A DNA stretch of 64,000 nt, taken from Hemileia vastatrix. Lineage: Eukaryota > Basidiomycota > Pucciniomycetes > Pucciniales > Zaghouaniaceae. The number at the start of each line of letters is the position of its first letter. Within the stretch, counting starts at the first letter, position 1. The notes under the pieces are model-generated. The model was not told the origin of the DNA. It did no database searches and saw only the letters and a program-made list of their open reading frames with translations. The stretch spans positions 15,390,683-15,454,682 of the forward strand of contig JASXTE010000002.1 in the NCBI GenBank assembly GCA_030280995.1, in the 5' to 3' direction. Of the stretch, positions 21,468-32,873 are shown one piece after another. The translations under genes and the position numbers were made by a program.

Positions 21468-22008
21468 ATGTGAATAATTATTATGCATATAAGGCTGTAG
21501 ACTCAAAACTATTCAAGAGAGAGAACAGGGAAATAGAGATTATAACAACCATTATTCATATTTTTCTTTTTTCAACAAAATAATTAATTATTTATAATAC
21601 CCTTATAAAATAACAATTTTACATAACACTTTAAATATTTTACTCAACAACTCTTAAAAAATAACATATAGGGTATCATTAGAAAGTTCTCAACTCCAGG
21701 GACTCATTTATAGTATCTGTTTTCAAAATTATTAAAATCTTAAAACATTAAAGCTTCATTCTGTTAAAATACTGTTTCTGATGTAACTTTATTGTTGCAT
21801 TTCAGTTGTTTTTTGCACAGAAGTACTGCATAATCATCCTAACAAGTGTTAATTAAACAGGGTTTCATTCTTTATTATTATCAAGTAGTCTTTTAAGCTT
21901 ATTGATCTAAAAAACTCATAAATTCATTTTGAGGGACAGGGTTTTCTCTGATTATCCAACTCCTTTGGATTCTGCTTACAGCAAGGTGATTGTAAGAGTC
22001 TACCTACA
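21468..22008 (+). repeat. E0 5' LTR (LTR-B), right part
   Basis: This resumes the E0 LTR interrupted at 7922 and ends CCTACA. The terminal hairpin CTTACAG/TTGTAAG lies at about 21974-21995. It matches the second half of 58223-59269. Confidence 0.85.
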
Positions 22009-22155
22009 TATTTTTAGCTTTTAAAAAATATTACTTGATACTTGGACTTTTAGCCTGCAAGAGGCTTGCTTTCTGAAACTCTTATCAATTTATCTTTCTT
22101 AGCCTGAAAGAGGCTCACTTATTGGAACGCTTTATCTTTAATCTAGTCTATTAGG
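22009..22155 (+). other. E0 leader with two AGCCT hairpins
   Basis: The primer binding site seen in E1 and E2 is not recognisable here. Two hairpins remain: AGCCT-GCAAG-AGGCT at 22052-22066 and AGCCT-GAAAG-AGGCT at 22101-22115. The gag ATG follows at 22156. Confidence 0.6.
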
Positions 22156-24556
22156 ATGTCTTCTGCTGCTGGATCTTGTTTGTCTCTTTCTATGACATTA
22201 TCAGTTAGGATTGTTTCTTGGGATGGACCCAACCTTAATGGGGAAGAAGTTAAATGGTTTTTGAGCAGATATGAGGCTGCTGCTTTGGTGGATGGAGCTC
22301 CAAGCCTGGATATGGTAAAGCAGATCAGGTTTTTAATTGTTGACAGAGAGGTTGAAAAGGAGGTCATTGCTATAGAGGGTTATAAAAGTTTTGATTGGAT
22401 AAGGTTGTCAAAAGAGATGGTTGATAGATGAAGTGTCAGGTATACTATGGTGGATCTCAATCAGATTGTCAGTGATTGGCAAGCTAAAGGTAGTGTTTCT
22501 AATATGGTGGACTTCAAAAAGTTATGTGGACAGTTTGATGAGGTGGTGGAATATCTGATTTTGGTGGAGGAATTGGGCCATGAAAATCAGGCCAAGGATT
22601 TATTCTGGTCTTCTTTTAGTAGGGCTATTAGGATGGATTTTTTAAAGGAACTGTCTAGGAAAAGTTTGATGAAGGATCTGCCTAATGGTGAACAGAAACT
22701 TCTGGCTTTGGAGATCATCAAAGAGAATATTCAAGGCTACTTAAAACTCATGGAACTGGACAAATATCAAGAATCTTGTACTCAATATGTTAGAAAGGTT
22801 AGTGAAGTATTGGCTTGAAATAAAAATATCATGATTCAAGCTCAAGAAGCCAAGAAGGCTCAGATGGGACAGCCTGTTGCTAAAGTTGAGGGAAATGTAA
22901 ACAACAAGATGTTTGATCACTTGGCCGATTTAACTAAACAAATAAAGATATTTGTTCAAGAGACTCAAAAGCCAATAGAGAACCTGTGGCTTCAACTTCA
23001 ACTTCTTCTTCTTACCAATCTAGAGGTAATGAGAGGAGTAATTATGAATTTAATGGAAATGGTAACCGGTTCTCTGTCAAAGGTAATGGTGGGAATGGTT
23101 TTAGCGGTGGATATGGCAAGTCCAGGGTGTGCTATTATTGTAATAGGAGGGGGCACAAGGCTGGACAATGTTATTTTTTGGATAGGGACTTGGATGCTGG
23201 TAGAGTAAAATTTGATGGAAAGGTTAATAAATTCCCTGATAGATTATTCATCAAGCCCAGTGAAGGTCAAGCTCCATCGGATTTGGTTAGGAGGAATATG
23301 TATATGGGGAAAAGGACCAGGTTTGAAAAGTTACCTGGCAAAGATGAAGAAAAGGTTAAAGGTGGTAAAATTGATGATGGTAAAGATGTGGAAAAGGTAG
23401 ATAAAGGAAAAGGTAAAGAGGTCAATAAGGCCACATTCTCAACTTCATTTGGTGGTTTAGAGTTATCCTCTGTAGTTAGGGCAGAGGAAAGTTGTATGGC
23501 AGGTGAATACAATGTCGATGCTGCTAGAAGAGCAGCTGCTACTAAAGCTAAGAGTAGCATACAGAGCCAATTAAGGGCTAAACCGGGCAAGGCAGAAATT
23601 AAAAAGTTGGAAAAGAAACCTTACTCTAAGGACAAAATTTATAATATGCAGAAGGGGATGGCTGACATGGGGCCTCCTAGTTTTGAAAAGTTGGATTTAA
23701 ATGGTGAGCCTATGCCTGTGGACAAAGATTCAGATTCTGAGGAGGATTTAACTTTGGAATCTCTCTGCAGACCAAGTTTTAGTGGTCCTACTCCTATGGA
23801 AGGGGTAAGGAGGACCAGTGATGGATCTGGATTAGTGAAAGTAGCTGGTGATGGAGCTAGGGTTATTAGCAGTGAAGATGTTATTATGGGGGGTGAAGAT
23901 GGCAATGTGGGTCCCCAAGAGGCTCCCAGGGCCAAGGTAACAAAATCTAGGGCCCAATATGAGAGGCCCATTGTTTCTGGAAAAGAGAATGGAATGGAAA
24001 AGGTTTTAGGAAGATTTAATCAACTTCAAATTCCTTTATCTTTAGGAAAATTATTTACAATTAGTCCAGCCCTTGCAGAAAAGCAGAAGAAGCATCTGAC
24101 AAGGAGAAAAGTGTCCACAGGAGAGGTGGAATATATATGTGAAAATGTGGAGAAGTTTGGTGAGGAGGCGGAAACTCATTTCTCTGCACCTCTAGGTTAT
24201 TTGATGGTTACTCTCAATGATAAATAAGTGAAGGCCTTAGTCAATTCTGGGTCTCAAATTAATCTTATTTCTTTAGAGCAAGCAACAATTATAGGCTTGC
24301 TGATTATATCTGGCACTTGTGGTAATCTCAGAGGTATTGAAGGGCATGCTACTGAGCTGCTGAATACGGCTGAGCATGTCAAATTAGGTATTGGTGGATC
24401 TATTGGTAAGGTTCACTTTTATGTAGCCAGAGGAGCAGTTAAAACTGTTCTTGGTGGTCCTTTTTGATGGATTTTGAGGCCATGATTATTTATCAAGCTG
24501 GCATGGGTATTAGTTTGGAGATTACAGGGGATAATATGAGAAGGCTTCATATGCGT
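22156..24556 (+). pseudogene. E0 gag-protease, 5' part
   Basis: This region is homologous throughout to E1 gag-protease (25845-28310). It has SVRIVSWDGP near the start, a CCHC knuckle (CYYCNRRGHKAGQC) near 23140 and a protease region with NSGSQINL near 24243. Stops at about 22429 and 22816, frame changes near 22980 and 24462, and a stop before the protease (about 24225) kill it. E1 is inserted at 24556 within the protease C-terminal part, and the remainder continues at 37465. Confidence 0.9.
24553..24556. other. Left target duplication of E1 (GCGT)
   Basis: GCGT before the E1 LTR pairs with GCAT after it (37461-37464). The single difference is a CpG to CpA change. Confidence 0.65.
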
Positions 24557-25668
24557 TGTGGTAGCCTAAAGTTTAGTACGGCACCTAAATATGTAAATGG
24601 AGTTATTACGGCGTGCAAGATTGGCGTTATTATTTTTTATAAAAGGGTTTTATTTAATTTATTGGAGTTTTAAATATGAAGAAATTGGTCACGAGCGAAT
24701 GCCTACACGAAAACAATTTATTTTACGGAGAAAACTTATTTTTACGGTCTAAAATATTTATAAGTATAAAGTCGAGTCACTCAAGAACCTTGGGAAATTT
24801 TCCCAGAATTTTTACTATTTTTCTTAAATTTTTAAATGAATTTTAAAGTTTTATAGAAATATTTACGTTTTCAAAAATTACTTAACTTTGATAAATTTTC
24901 ACAGGGTAGTTAGAGCTGCGCAGACTACGAAAATTAGTTTGGTATGTAAAGAGGAAGTAGCTCTATTATGTGTAATTTTTCTAGATTTTTTATTATGGTT
25001 TTAAGGTTCTAAATTGAGTCCGGAAGTCCGGACGGACTCCGTTCCGGCTCCGGATGGACTCCGGACGGGCTCCGGATTGACTCTGGAAGAGCTCTGGAGG
25101 GGAAAACTTAGGCACGTGACTAGGAATACTTAAGCGCTTCTCAAACTCGAAATTGAAAGGGGGGACACATCATACAGCTTAATCATTGACCACCACAGTC
25201 TCATTTTTTTTATTACACAACAAATTAAATAAATTTGTAATACCCTTATAACTTTATATTTTTATATTTAACATTTTAGAAATACTATTCAACAATTTAA
25301 ATCACACTTCATACAGGGTATCTTTAGAAAGGTCTTTGTCGCTGGGACTTGATTATTGCTGTCTCATAAAAATTCAAATTATTATAAAAACATAAAAGTC
25401 AATCTTTTCAGATCTTTCACTGGTACACCTTAATTGTTGTTATCAGTATTTCTTTATCAACAGCCACTTTCTTTAAATCTCAATAAGCGTTAATTATTTT
25501 AGAGTTTCATTATTTTTATCAATCAGATCTAAGTAGATTGGTTAGCTTAGTGATTTAGAATTCCCATTTTGTTATTTTTATTGGAAGGACGGGGTTTTCA
25601 GCTAAATCCACATATCTCCTCCGGATTCTGCTTACAGCAAGGCGACTGTAAGAGTTTACCTTACCATA
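24557..25668 (+). repeat. E1 5' LTR (LTR-A)
   Basis: The LTR begins TGTGGTAG and ends TTACCATA, giving imperfect inverted ends (TGTGGTA/TACCATA). A TATA-like TATAAAAGGG lies at 24638-24647. Near the 3' end CTTACAG (25631-25637) pairs with CTGTAAG (25646-25652). It is very similar to 36327-37460, the main difference being a short CCGTACGGACT repeat expansion in the 3' copy. Confidence 0.95.
25033..25074 (+). promoter_or_regulatory. CGG-N3-CCG sites in E1 5' LTR
   Basis: CGG-ACT-CCG lies at 25033-25041 and CGG-GCT-CCG at 25066-25074, within a CpG-rich CCGGA cluster (25019-25080) in otherwise AT-rich sequence. Paired CGG triplets are the known DNA target type of fungal Zn2Cys6 proteins. Binding by the element's own antisense proteins is inference. 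Confidence 0.5.
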
Positions 25669-25669
25669 G

Positions 25670-25687
25670 TTGGCGCCCAACATGGGG
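25670..25687 (+). other. Primer binding site of E1
   Basis: TTGGCGCCCAACATGGGG lies one base after the 5' LTR and has the form of a tRNA 3'-end complement starting at TGG. E2 has CGTGGGG in place of CATGGGG. The tRNA was not identified. Confidence 0.75.
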
Positions 25688-25738
25688 TTCGATTTCTCTA
25701 GCTTTCTTTAAAGACTTACTCGGATCAAGAACGTTCTT

Positions 25739-25803
25739 AGCCTGCAAGAGGCTTATTTTCTGGAACTCTAATTGGATTTTTGTTATTGGCCTGCAAGAGA
25801 CTT
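25739..25803 (+). other. E1 leader hairpins
   Basis: AGCCT-GCAAG-AGGCT (25739-25753) and GGCCT-GCAAG-AGACT (25788-25802) lie between the PBS and gag. E2 and E0 have the same pair. The position fits a packaging or dimerisation signal, but the role is unknown. Confidence 0.55.
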
Positions 25804-25844
25804 GTTATTTTATCGATTGTTAACGCTTTTCATTACTTATTGGG

Positions 25845-28454
25845 ATGTCTTCTTCTGCTGTTGCTTCTGGATCTTCTAACCCTCTTACTCCCTCAGTTAG
25901 AATTGTTTCTTGGGATGGCCCAAAGTTTGATGGGGAGGAGGTTAAATGGTTCATTAGCAGGTATGAAGCTGCTGCTTCTGTTGATGGTGCTTCTCATGTG
26001 GATATGGTGAAGCAAGTTAGATTTTTTATTGCCAATAGGGAGGTGGAAAAAGAGGTTATTGCTATGCAGGCATTCAAGGACAAGGATTGGGTTAAGCTTT
26101 CTAAAGCTATGGTTGATAGATGGGGTGTTAGGTTTACTATGATGGACCTCAATAAAATTGTTGGAGACTGGCAAGCAAAAGGTGGTGTTTCTTCTATGGC
26201 TGACTTCAAAAAGCTCTGTGTTCAGTTTGATGAAGTTGTGGAATATCTCATACTGGTGGACGAGTTAGTGCATGAGAACCAAGCAAAAGATTTGTTTTGG
26301 TCAGCATGCAGCAGGGATATTCGTATGGACGTCTTGAAGGATCTTTCAAGAAAAGATTTGATGAAGGAACTGCCTAATGGTGAGCAGAAACTGCCGGCTC
26401 TGGAGGTTATCAAAGAGAACATTCAGGCCCATCTCAAGTTATTGGCGTTGGACAAATATCAAGAGTCATGCACTCAATATGTTAGCAAGGTTAGTGAAGT
26501 TTTGGCCGAAAATAACGATATTATGGTCAAAGCCCAGGAGGCCAAGAAGGCTCAAATGGGATTACCTGCTGCTAAAGTTGAGGGTAATGTAGATAATAAG
26601 ATGGTCAATCACTTGGCCGATTTAACGAAACAATTAAAAATATTTGTTCAAGAAACTCAGAAGGCCAATAAGGCCCCAATCGCTTCTTCGTCGACGTCGA
26701 CTTCTTATCAGTCCAGAGGTTATGAACGTCGAAATTATAATTGCAATAATAATGGTAACCGCTTCCCAGGCGATGTGAGAAATTGTGGTAATGGTGGTAA
26801 TGGATATAGAGGTGGCTACGATGAGCCAAAGGTGTGCTCCTATTGCAATAGGAGGGGTCACAGAGCAACAGTTTGTTTTGCTCTTGATAAGGATATGGAT
26901 GCTGGGCAAGTTTTATTTGATGGTAAAGTTTATAAATTTCCTGATGGTTCGTCCATCAAGCCCAGTGATGGACAGTCTCCTTCTGATTTGGTCAGAAGAA
27001 GTTTAACGGCTGAAAGGAGAGCCAGATTTGAAGAGGTGACGGATGAAGATGTTAATGCCAAGAGTGGCAAAAATGGTAATGGTAATGGTGGTAAAGCTGA
27101 CAAGGGCAAGGAGAAAGAGGTCAGTAAAGCCACATTTTCTACTTCTTTTGGTGGTTTAGAGCTGGCGACGGTTGCCCAGGTGGAGGGTAGCTGTATGGCT
27201 GGCGAATATGATGTTAATGCTGCTAGAAGAGCAGCCGCTACTAAGTCAAAAAGTAGCATTCAGAGCCAATTGAGGGCTAATCCTGGCAAGGCCAATAACA
27301 AAGTGAACCCTTACTCTAAGGACAAGAATTCTAGTGCTCAAACTGCCGCCAACAAATTGAACCCTTTCTCTAAGGACGAATTATATAAAATGCAGAAGGG
27401 GATTGCTGATATGGGGCCCCCTAGTTATGGCAAGTTTGATTTAAATGGTGAGCCTATGCCAGAGGATGATTCGGATTCTGAGGAGGACGTACCATTGGCG
27501 TCTCTACCCAGACCAAGTTTTAGCGGTCCCATCCCAATGGAGGGAGTAAGAAGGACTAGCGATGGATCAGGATTAGTGCAAGAAGCTGGTGACGGAGTTA
27601 GGGTTATAGAAAGTGAAGATGTTATAATGGGGGGTGAAGATGGCTCGGTTGGACCTCAAGAGGTACCCAGGGCCAAGGTTGTTAAATCAAAAGTCCAGTA
27701 TGAGCGGCCAGTAGTTTCTGGTCAAGATAATGCGATGGACACAGTTTTGAATAGGGTGAATCAACTTCAGATTCCCTTATCTTTAGGGGAGTTATTTACG
27801 ATTAGTCCGGCGCTTGCTGAAAAGCAAAAGAAGCATTTGACGAGGCGTCGGGTTTCCACTGGAGAGGTGGAATATATTTGTGAAAATGCTGAAAAGTTTG
27901 GGGAAGATGTAGATACGCATTTTTCCGCTCCCCTGGGTTACCTGGTGGTAACTCTTAATGGTAAAGAAGTAAAGGCCTTGGTCAATTCAGGGTCTCAAAT
28001 TAATTTAATTTCATTGGAGCAAGCGACGAGTATAGGCTTGCCAATTAAAAGTGGAACTGGGGGAAACCTCAGAGGTATTGGAGGGCATGCAACAGAGCTG
28101 ATGGGTACTGCTGAGCATGTCAGGTTAGGCATTGGTGGATCTGTTGGTAAGGTTCACTTTTATGTGGCCAGAGGATCAGTCAAAACTGTTCTTGGTGGTC
28201 CTTTTTTGATGGATTTTGAGGCCAGGATAGGGTATCAAGCTGGCATGGGGATTAGTTTGGAGATCACTGGTGAAGATATGCGGAGGTTACATATGCGGTT
28301 AGCGCCTCCTGGAGATGAAGGTTGGGAAACACGGCCAGGGATTACTACTCTGTGCCAGTGTTGTGTCTGCACCAAGAAGCGGCATATAAAACGGACGGCT
28401 TCTGGTGAATTATGTTTGTTGGAAAGGGATGAATGCCCTCATTTTTTGGGGTAG
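25845..28454 (+). CDS. E1 gag-protease polyprotein
   Basis: This open frame of 869 residues starts at the ATG after TTATTGGG, in the same context as in E2. The N-terminal half is a gag with no internal stop. A CCHC zinc knuckle (CSYCNRRGHRATVC) lies near residues 330-343. An acidic and Ser/Gly-rich linker follows, then an aspartic-protease-like domain with ALVNSGSQINL around residue 714. The catalytic position is Asn (AAT, 27984-27986) where E2 has Asp, so the protease is probably inactive. The C-terminus is Cys-rich (LCQCCVCTKKRH). The frame ends at TAG 28452-28454, overlapping the pol frame by 22 nt. Confidence 0.9.
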   Translation: MSSSAVASGSSNPLTPSVRIVSWDGPKFDGEEVKWFISRYEAAASVDGASHVDMVKQVRFFIANREVEKEVIAMQAFKDKDWVKLSKAMVDRWGVRFTMMDLNKIVGDWQAKGGVSSMADFKKLCVQFDEVVEYLILVDELVHENQAKDLFWSACSRDIRMDVLKDLSRKDLMKELPNGEQKLPALEVIKENIQAHLKLLALDKYQESCTQYVSKVSEVLAENNDIMVKAQEAKKAQMGLPAAKVEGNVDNKMVNHLADLTKQLKIFVQETQKANKAPIASSSTSTSYQSRGYERRNYNCNNNGNRFPGDVRNCGNGGNGYRGGYDEPKVCSYCNRRGHRATVCFALDKDMDAGQVLFDGKVYKFPDGSSIKPSDGQSPSDLVRRSLTAERRARFEEVTDEDVNAKSGKNGNGNGGKADKGKEKEVSKATFSTSFGGLELATVAQVEGSCMAGEYDVNAARRAAATKSKSSIQSQLRANPGKANNKVNPYSKDKNSSAQTAANKLNPFSKDELYKMQKGIADMGPPSYGKFDLNGEPMPEDDSDSEEDVPLASLPRPSFSGPIPMEGVRRTSDGSGLVQEAGDGVRVIESEDVIMGGEDGSVGPQEVPRAKVVKSKVQYERPVVSGQDNAMDTVLNRVNQLQIPLSLGELFTISPALAEKQKKHLTRRRVSTGEVEYICENAEKFGEDVDTHFSAPLGYLVVTLNGKEVKALVNSGSQINLISLEQATSIGLPIKSGTGGNLRGIGGHATELMGTAEHVRLGIGGSVGKVHFYVARGSVKTVLGGPFLMDFEARIGYQAGMGISLEITGEDMRRLHMRLAPPGDEGWETRPGITTLCQCCVCTKKRHIKRTASGELCLLERDECPHFLG
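28442..28448 (+). promoter_or_regulatory. Probable -1 frameshift site between gag-pro and pol (E1)
   Basis: The heptamer T TTT TTG fits the N NNW WWN slippery pattern in the gag-pro frame, one codon before its stop. Slipping back one base enters the pol frame. E2 has the identical site. The ATG at 28433 could instead allow reinitiation. Confidence 0.6.
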
Positions 28455-28709
28455 CAGGGGCTGATCGCTCTAATGTTGTAATCTCTCCTCAGGATGAGAT
28501 CCCGGATTGCAATAGGTCAGCTCACTTGGAGATAATTCAAGTGGATTCTCAATTATTTTCTGTTAATATTACTTTGGAGTGCAAATACGTTTTGGACTTT
28601 TCTATATGTTTATTGGATTTACCCGGTTTTTCTATTAAATTTAAAAACGGTGAAAAAGGCAAAATGGGCCAAATTAGGTTGGATAAAAATTGGAAGGGTA
28701 TGTTTATGG

Positions 28710-29183
28710 ACCTCCAGCAAGAGGGTAAACTGCAAAAATTACATCAAAACTCGATTAAAAATCTCAGTATAAGTGAAACACAAAAAAATAACTTATGTGA
28801 AAATGTTACTCGGGACCTCCAGCAAGAGGTTAAACTGCAATTATCTCCTTCTATTTTGGGCCTCCAGCAAGAGGTTAAACTGCAAGTATCTCCTTCTATT
28901 ATGGACCTCCAGCAAGAGGATAAACTGCAAAAATCTCATCAAAACCAAATTAAAAATCTCGGTATAATTAAAACACAAAAAAATAATTTTTGTGAAAATT
29001 CTATTATGGACCTCCAGCAAGAGGTTAAACTGCAATTATCTCCTTCTATTACGGACCTCCAGCAAGAGGGTAAACAGCCAAAATCTTATCCAAATCCGAT
29101 TAAAAATCTTAGTATAATTAAAACTAAAAAAAAAAATTTTTGTGAAAATTCAATTCCGGTTCTCCAGCAAGAGGTTAAACTGC
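28710..29183 (+). repeat. Seven LQQE-coding hairpin units in E1 pol
   Basis: Units start at about 28710, 28815, 28860, 28905, 29010, 29055 and 29160. Each reads (A)CCTC, loop CAGCAA, GAGG(T), then TAAACTG, and is translated as LQQE(G/V/D)KLQ. The stem ACCTC/GAGGT at 28815 is fully paired. E2 keeps only one unit here (about 48347) and E0 three (about 37876, 37980, 38093), so number is dispensable for pol. Confidence 0.85.
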
Positions 29184-31160
29184 CAACTTTCTTTACGGGC
29201 GATTTACTGTTGGATAAGGGAAGCAAAGGTGTTGGAAAATCTGTTTATAAATTAGACGAGGGAAAGGAGAAAAGGGTAAAATTTAAAAATGAAATAAAAT
29301 ATTTTTCTAATTTTTCTTATTCTGATTCTGGCGATGAAGAAGATTCATTTGATGAAAGTTTTAATGGCGATACAAAAGAAAATGTTTTACCTCAAGTTAA
29401 TTTAGATGTGGACGCAGCCAAATATAAGAAAGTAGCAAATAAAGTTTGACCTATTAATGAACCGCTACCTGCTGAATTAAATCCACCTTTGAGAAGACCA
29501 AGGTTATCAAGAGATCCTTATGAAAGTCCCTTGGTAAAGAATCCGCCTGAATTTTCTGAGACGTCAAGAATCACTTTTGAGAGACTGGGTGTTGTTAATT
29601 TTGGACCTGATGGTTGGTTGTCTGGAGAAGAGAAGAAGTTGTTGTTGGATGTGATGGTCAAGCGAGAGAAGGCCATTGCTTTTGTAGAAGAGGAGAGGGG
29701 TGTGTTGAAGCATTCCTATGGGGAGCCTTACAAGATTCCTGTGGTATGTCATGAACCGTGGCAGCAGAAACCGATTCCTATTCCGGCTGCATTAAAAGAA
29801 GCTTATATCGAAGTTGTCAGAGAACGGATACGCACTGGACTTTATGAGCAATCAACGTCAAGTTATTCTAGTCCGGTATTTTGTATCAAGAAACCGAATG
29901 GCAAGCTTAGAGTTGTTCATGATCTTAGGGAATTAAATAGGGTTACAATAAAGGATGCTGGGATACCGCCTAGTGCTGAGGAGTTTGTTGAAGCGTTTGC
30001 AGGGAGAGTGTGCTATGGTTTGGGAGATATTATGGGTGGATATGATGAGAGAGAGTTACATCCGGACTCAAGGCCTCTCACTACATTCAATACGCCACTT
30101 GGACGTTTACAGTTAACAAGATTACCTCAAGGAGCAACAAATTCGGTTGCAGTTTATCAAGCTCAGATGGCTTGGATCCTTCAAGATGAAATTCCACAAT
30201 ATGCTGGAATCTTTATAGATGATGGAGGAATTAAGGGACCAACAACCGACTATGATAACCAGGTGTTGGAAGAGAATCCCGGGATACGCAAATTCATTTG
30301 GGAGTTTGCAATTACTTTAGAAAGAATCTTGTTTCGAATTGAAGAGGCTGGTTTAACTATTTCAGGTTCAAAATTTTCATGTTGTGTGCCAGCCTTAGAA
30401 ATATTAGGCCATGTAGTATGTAGAGAGGGTAGGATTATGTCCAAGAAGAAAGTTAACAAAATTCAGTCCTGGCCAAGACCCAAGAATACGACCAAAGTTA
30501 GAGGGTTTTTAGGCGTTTGCGTATATGTTAGAATGTTTATTAAGGACTTTTCTTCATTGGCAGCTCCATTGAGACGGTTAACAAGAAAGGATGCAGACTG
30601 GGAGTGGGATGAAGAGTGTGAGAAGGCGTTTGTGAAGTTGAAGGAGGTTGTAGGGAAGGATTTAGTCCTGCACAAGTTGGATTATGGAAAAGAAGCTGGC
30701 AGAATTTATTTAGCAGTCGATTCAAGTCAGGTTGCAGCTGGGGCGGTTTTGTCTCAGATGGATAAAGCTGGTTACATCAGGCCAGTTAGGTATGAATCTG
30801 TAGTATTTACTGAGGTCGAATCAAGATATTCTCAACCGAAATTGGAATTATGTGGTGTGGCGAAAATACTGAAGAAACTTCAGCATATTTTGTGGGGGCA
30901 ACATTTTGAGTTGCAAGTGGATGCGAAATCGTTAATCCAGATGATTAATTCCCCAAGTTTACCAAACGCACCCATGACGAGATGGGTAGCTTTTATTCAA
31001 CATTTTTCGTTTGATTTAGTTCATAAGCCTGGCAAAACTTTTACTATGCCAGATGGTTTATCAAGGAGACCACCCACTGAAGAAGATTCAGACTCAGAAG
31101 AGTTCGATGAAGATATACCAATTATCAAAGCCAGCACTAAAGGAGCTGAAGACTTTCCAT

Positions 31161-31240
31161 ACCTCCCCCATGAGGTTAAACTGGCAGGACTATTGTGTTT
31201 AAATTATGGTATTGATGACCTCCACCAAGAGGATAAACTG
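31161..31240 (+). repeat. Two hairpin units in the RNase H-integrase linker (E1)
   Basis: ACCTC-CCCCAT-GAGGT-TAAACTGG lies at 31161-31184 and ACCTC-CACCAA-GAGGA-TAAACTG at 31218-31240. They encode PHEVKLAG and LHQEDKL. E2 (50349, 50406) and E0 (about 40086, 40142) keep both. Confidence 0.75.
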
Positions 31241-32873
31241 TAAAATAGTTTTTATGTTAAAAAAGGTGTTGAAAAAGGTGTAGATAAATTTGGCAGAGAG
31301 GAGGTAGAAGAAGATGTGGTGTATGTAGAGGAAAATGGATTGGTAGTGTGGGATAGTAGTAAATTAAGGAATGGTGTATATGTTGGAGAATTAGAGAACT
31401 TAAATAAAAAGGTGGATAAAGAGAAAGAGGTATTTTCAAATACGGTTTTCGAAGGATCCAAAGGTTCAGAAGAAAAACGTTGACATAGCTCGATTAAAGA
31501 TTTATTTAGGGGTCAACGATTATTGGCTCATTCATGTGCAGGTGATATTGGTGATAGAGAAGTCCCTATTGATGTTATATTAATCGATTTTCAAGATGAA
31601 GTCTGGGGTCAGACTGGTTTTTATTTTTTGTTAGTCAAATATTTGTTGACTTTAGAGAGGCCAGAAGATTGTGAAGACGATGAATGGGTGGCTATCAAGA
31701 GGAAGTCATCTACGTTTTACCTATCTGGTCGACGTTTAATGAGGAGGAGGTATCCAAATCCTCAAGTAGTTATAACTCAACAGAAGGGGCAAGAATTAGT
31801 TTTGAAATCACTGCATGAAGACCTCGGGCATAGAGGCGTTGGAGAAACATTTAGAAGAATTTCTGATCTATTTTGGTGGCCTGGCATGAAGATGGCTGTT
31901 AAACAGTGGGTTCAGTCATGCGAAGAATGTCAAAGACGAAGTTATTTAAGGCCAAAAGAACCTGGACGCGCGACCGGTGAATATACGCTCTTTGGAAGAG
32001 TTAGTTTAGATGCCGTTCATATAAAAGAGGGACGGTATAAATATTTAATTGTGGCCAGAGATGATTTATCTGGTTGGGTAGAGGCAGCGCCTCTTATTAA
32101 TTTAACTGCCAAAAATGTGGCAGAATTTTTTTTGAATAATTGGGTATATAGGTATGGGGTGATGAAGTTGGTGACGGTAGATGGAGGTCCTGAATTTGGG
32201 ACAGAATTTAAAGAGGCCGTATTGAAAGTTGGATCAAAGGTTAGGGTAGCAACCCCATATTATCCTGAAGCTGAAGGCATGGTTGAAAGAGGGCATCAAG
32301 TTATTAAGGATGCTTTAGTTAAAATGTGTGGGACAAGTGCCAAAAAGTGGAGGCACTATTTACCTTTAGTTTTATTTGCTGATCGAATCACTTCCAAAAG
32401 GACGACCGGATTTTCACCTTATGAACTTGTTTTTGGACAGAAAGCAGTTTTACCGGTTGATTTAGAAGCTGAATCATATCTTGGAGTTGACTGGGACACG
32501 GTCAAAACTACTGAAGAATTATTGTGTGCAAGAATGATGCAGCTAGAAAAGAAAGAAGAATATTTAGAAAAGGCATATTCGCGGATGATGAAGATCCGAA
32601 ATCAATCAGTTAGATATTGGGATGAGCGGTTGGCACATTGATTAAGGAAACCTTTGAACCCGGGAGATATGGTCCAGGTGTATAATAGGAGTTTGGAAAG
32701 TCAGTGGGGAAAAATGTTTGCAGATAGGTGGAATGGACCGTATAAAATCAAGGAGCAAGTTTCCGGCGGTTCATATGTGCTAGAAGAGTTGGATGGAGTT
32801 GTATTGAAGAAGAGGGTAGCGGCCGATCAAGTGAAACGGTTCTATCCTAGAGGCACCAGGAGTGCCGAAGTCT

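Noticed and set aside
26605..26909. Minus-strand ORFs rich in Thr/Ile/His over gag
   Set aside because: They are shadows of the Gly/Asn-rich gag linker on the plus strand.
28710..29183. CRISPR-like look of regularly spaced repeats
   Set aside because: Spacing is irregular, the repeats are in frame in pol and recur in non-coding LTR-element regions; the sequence is eukaryotic.
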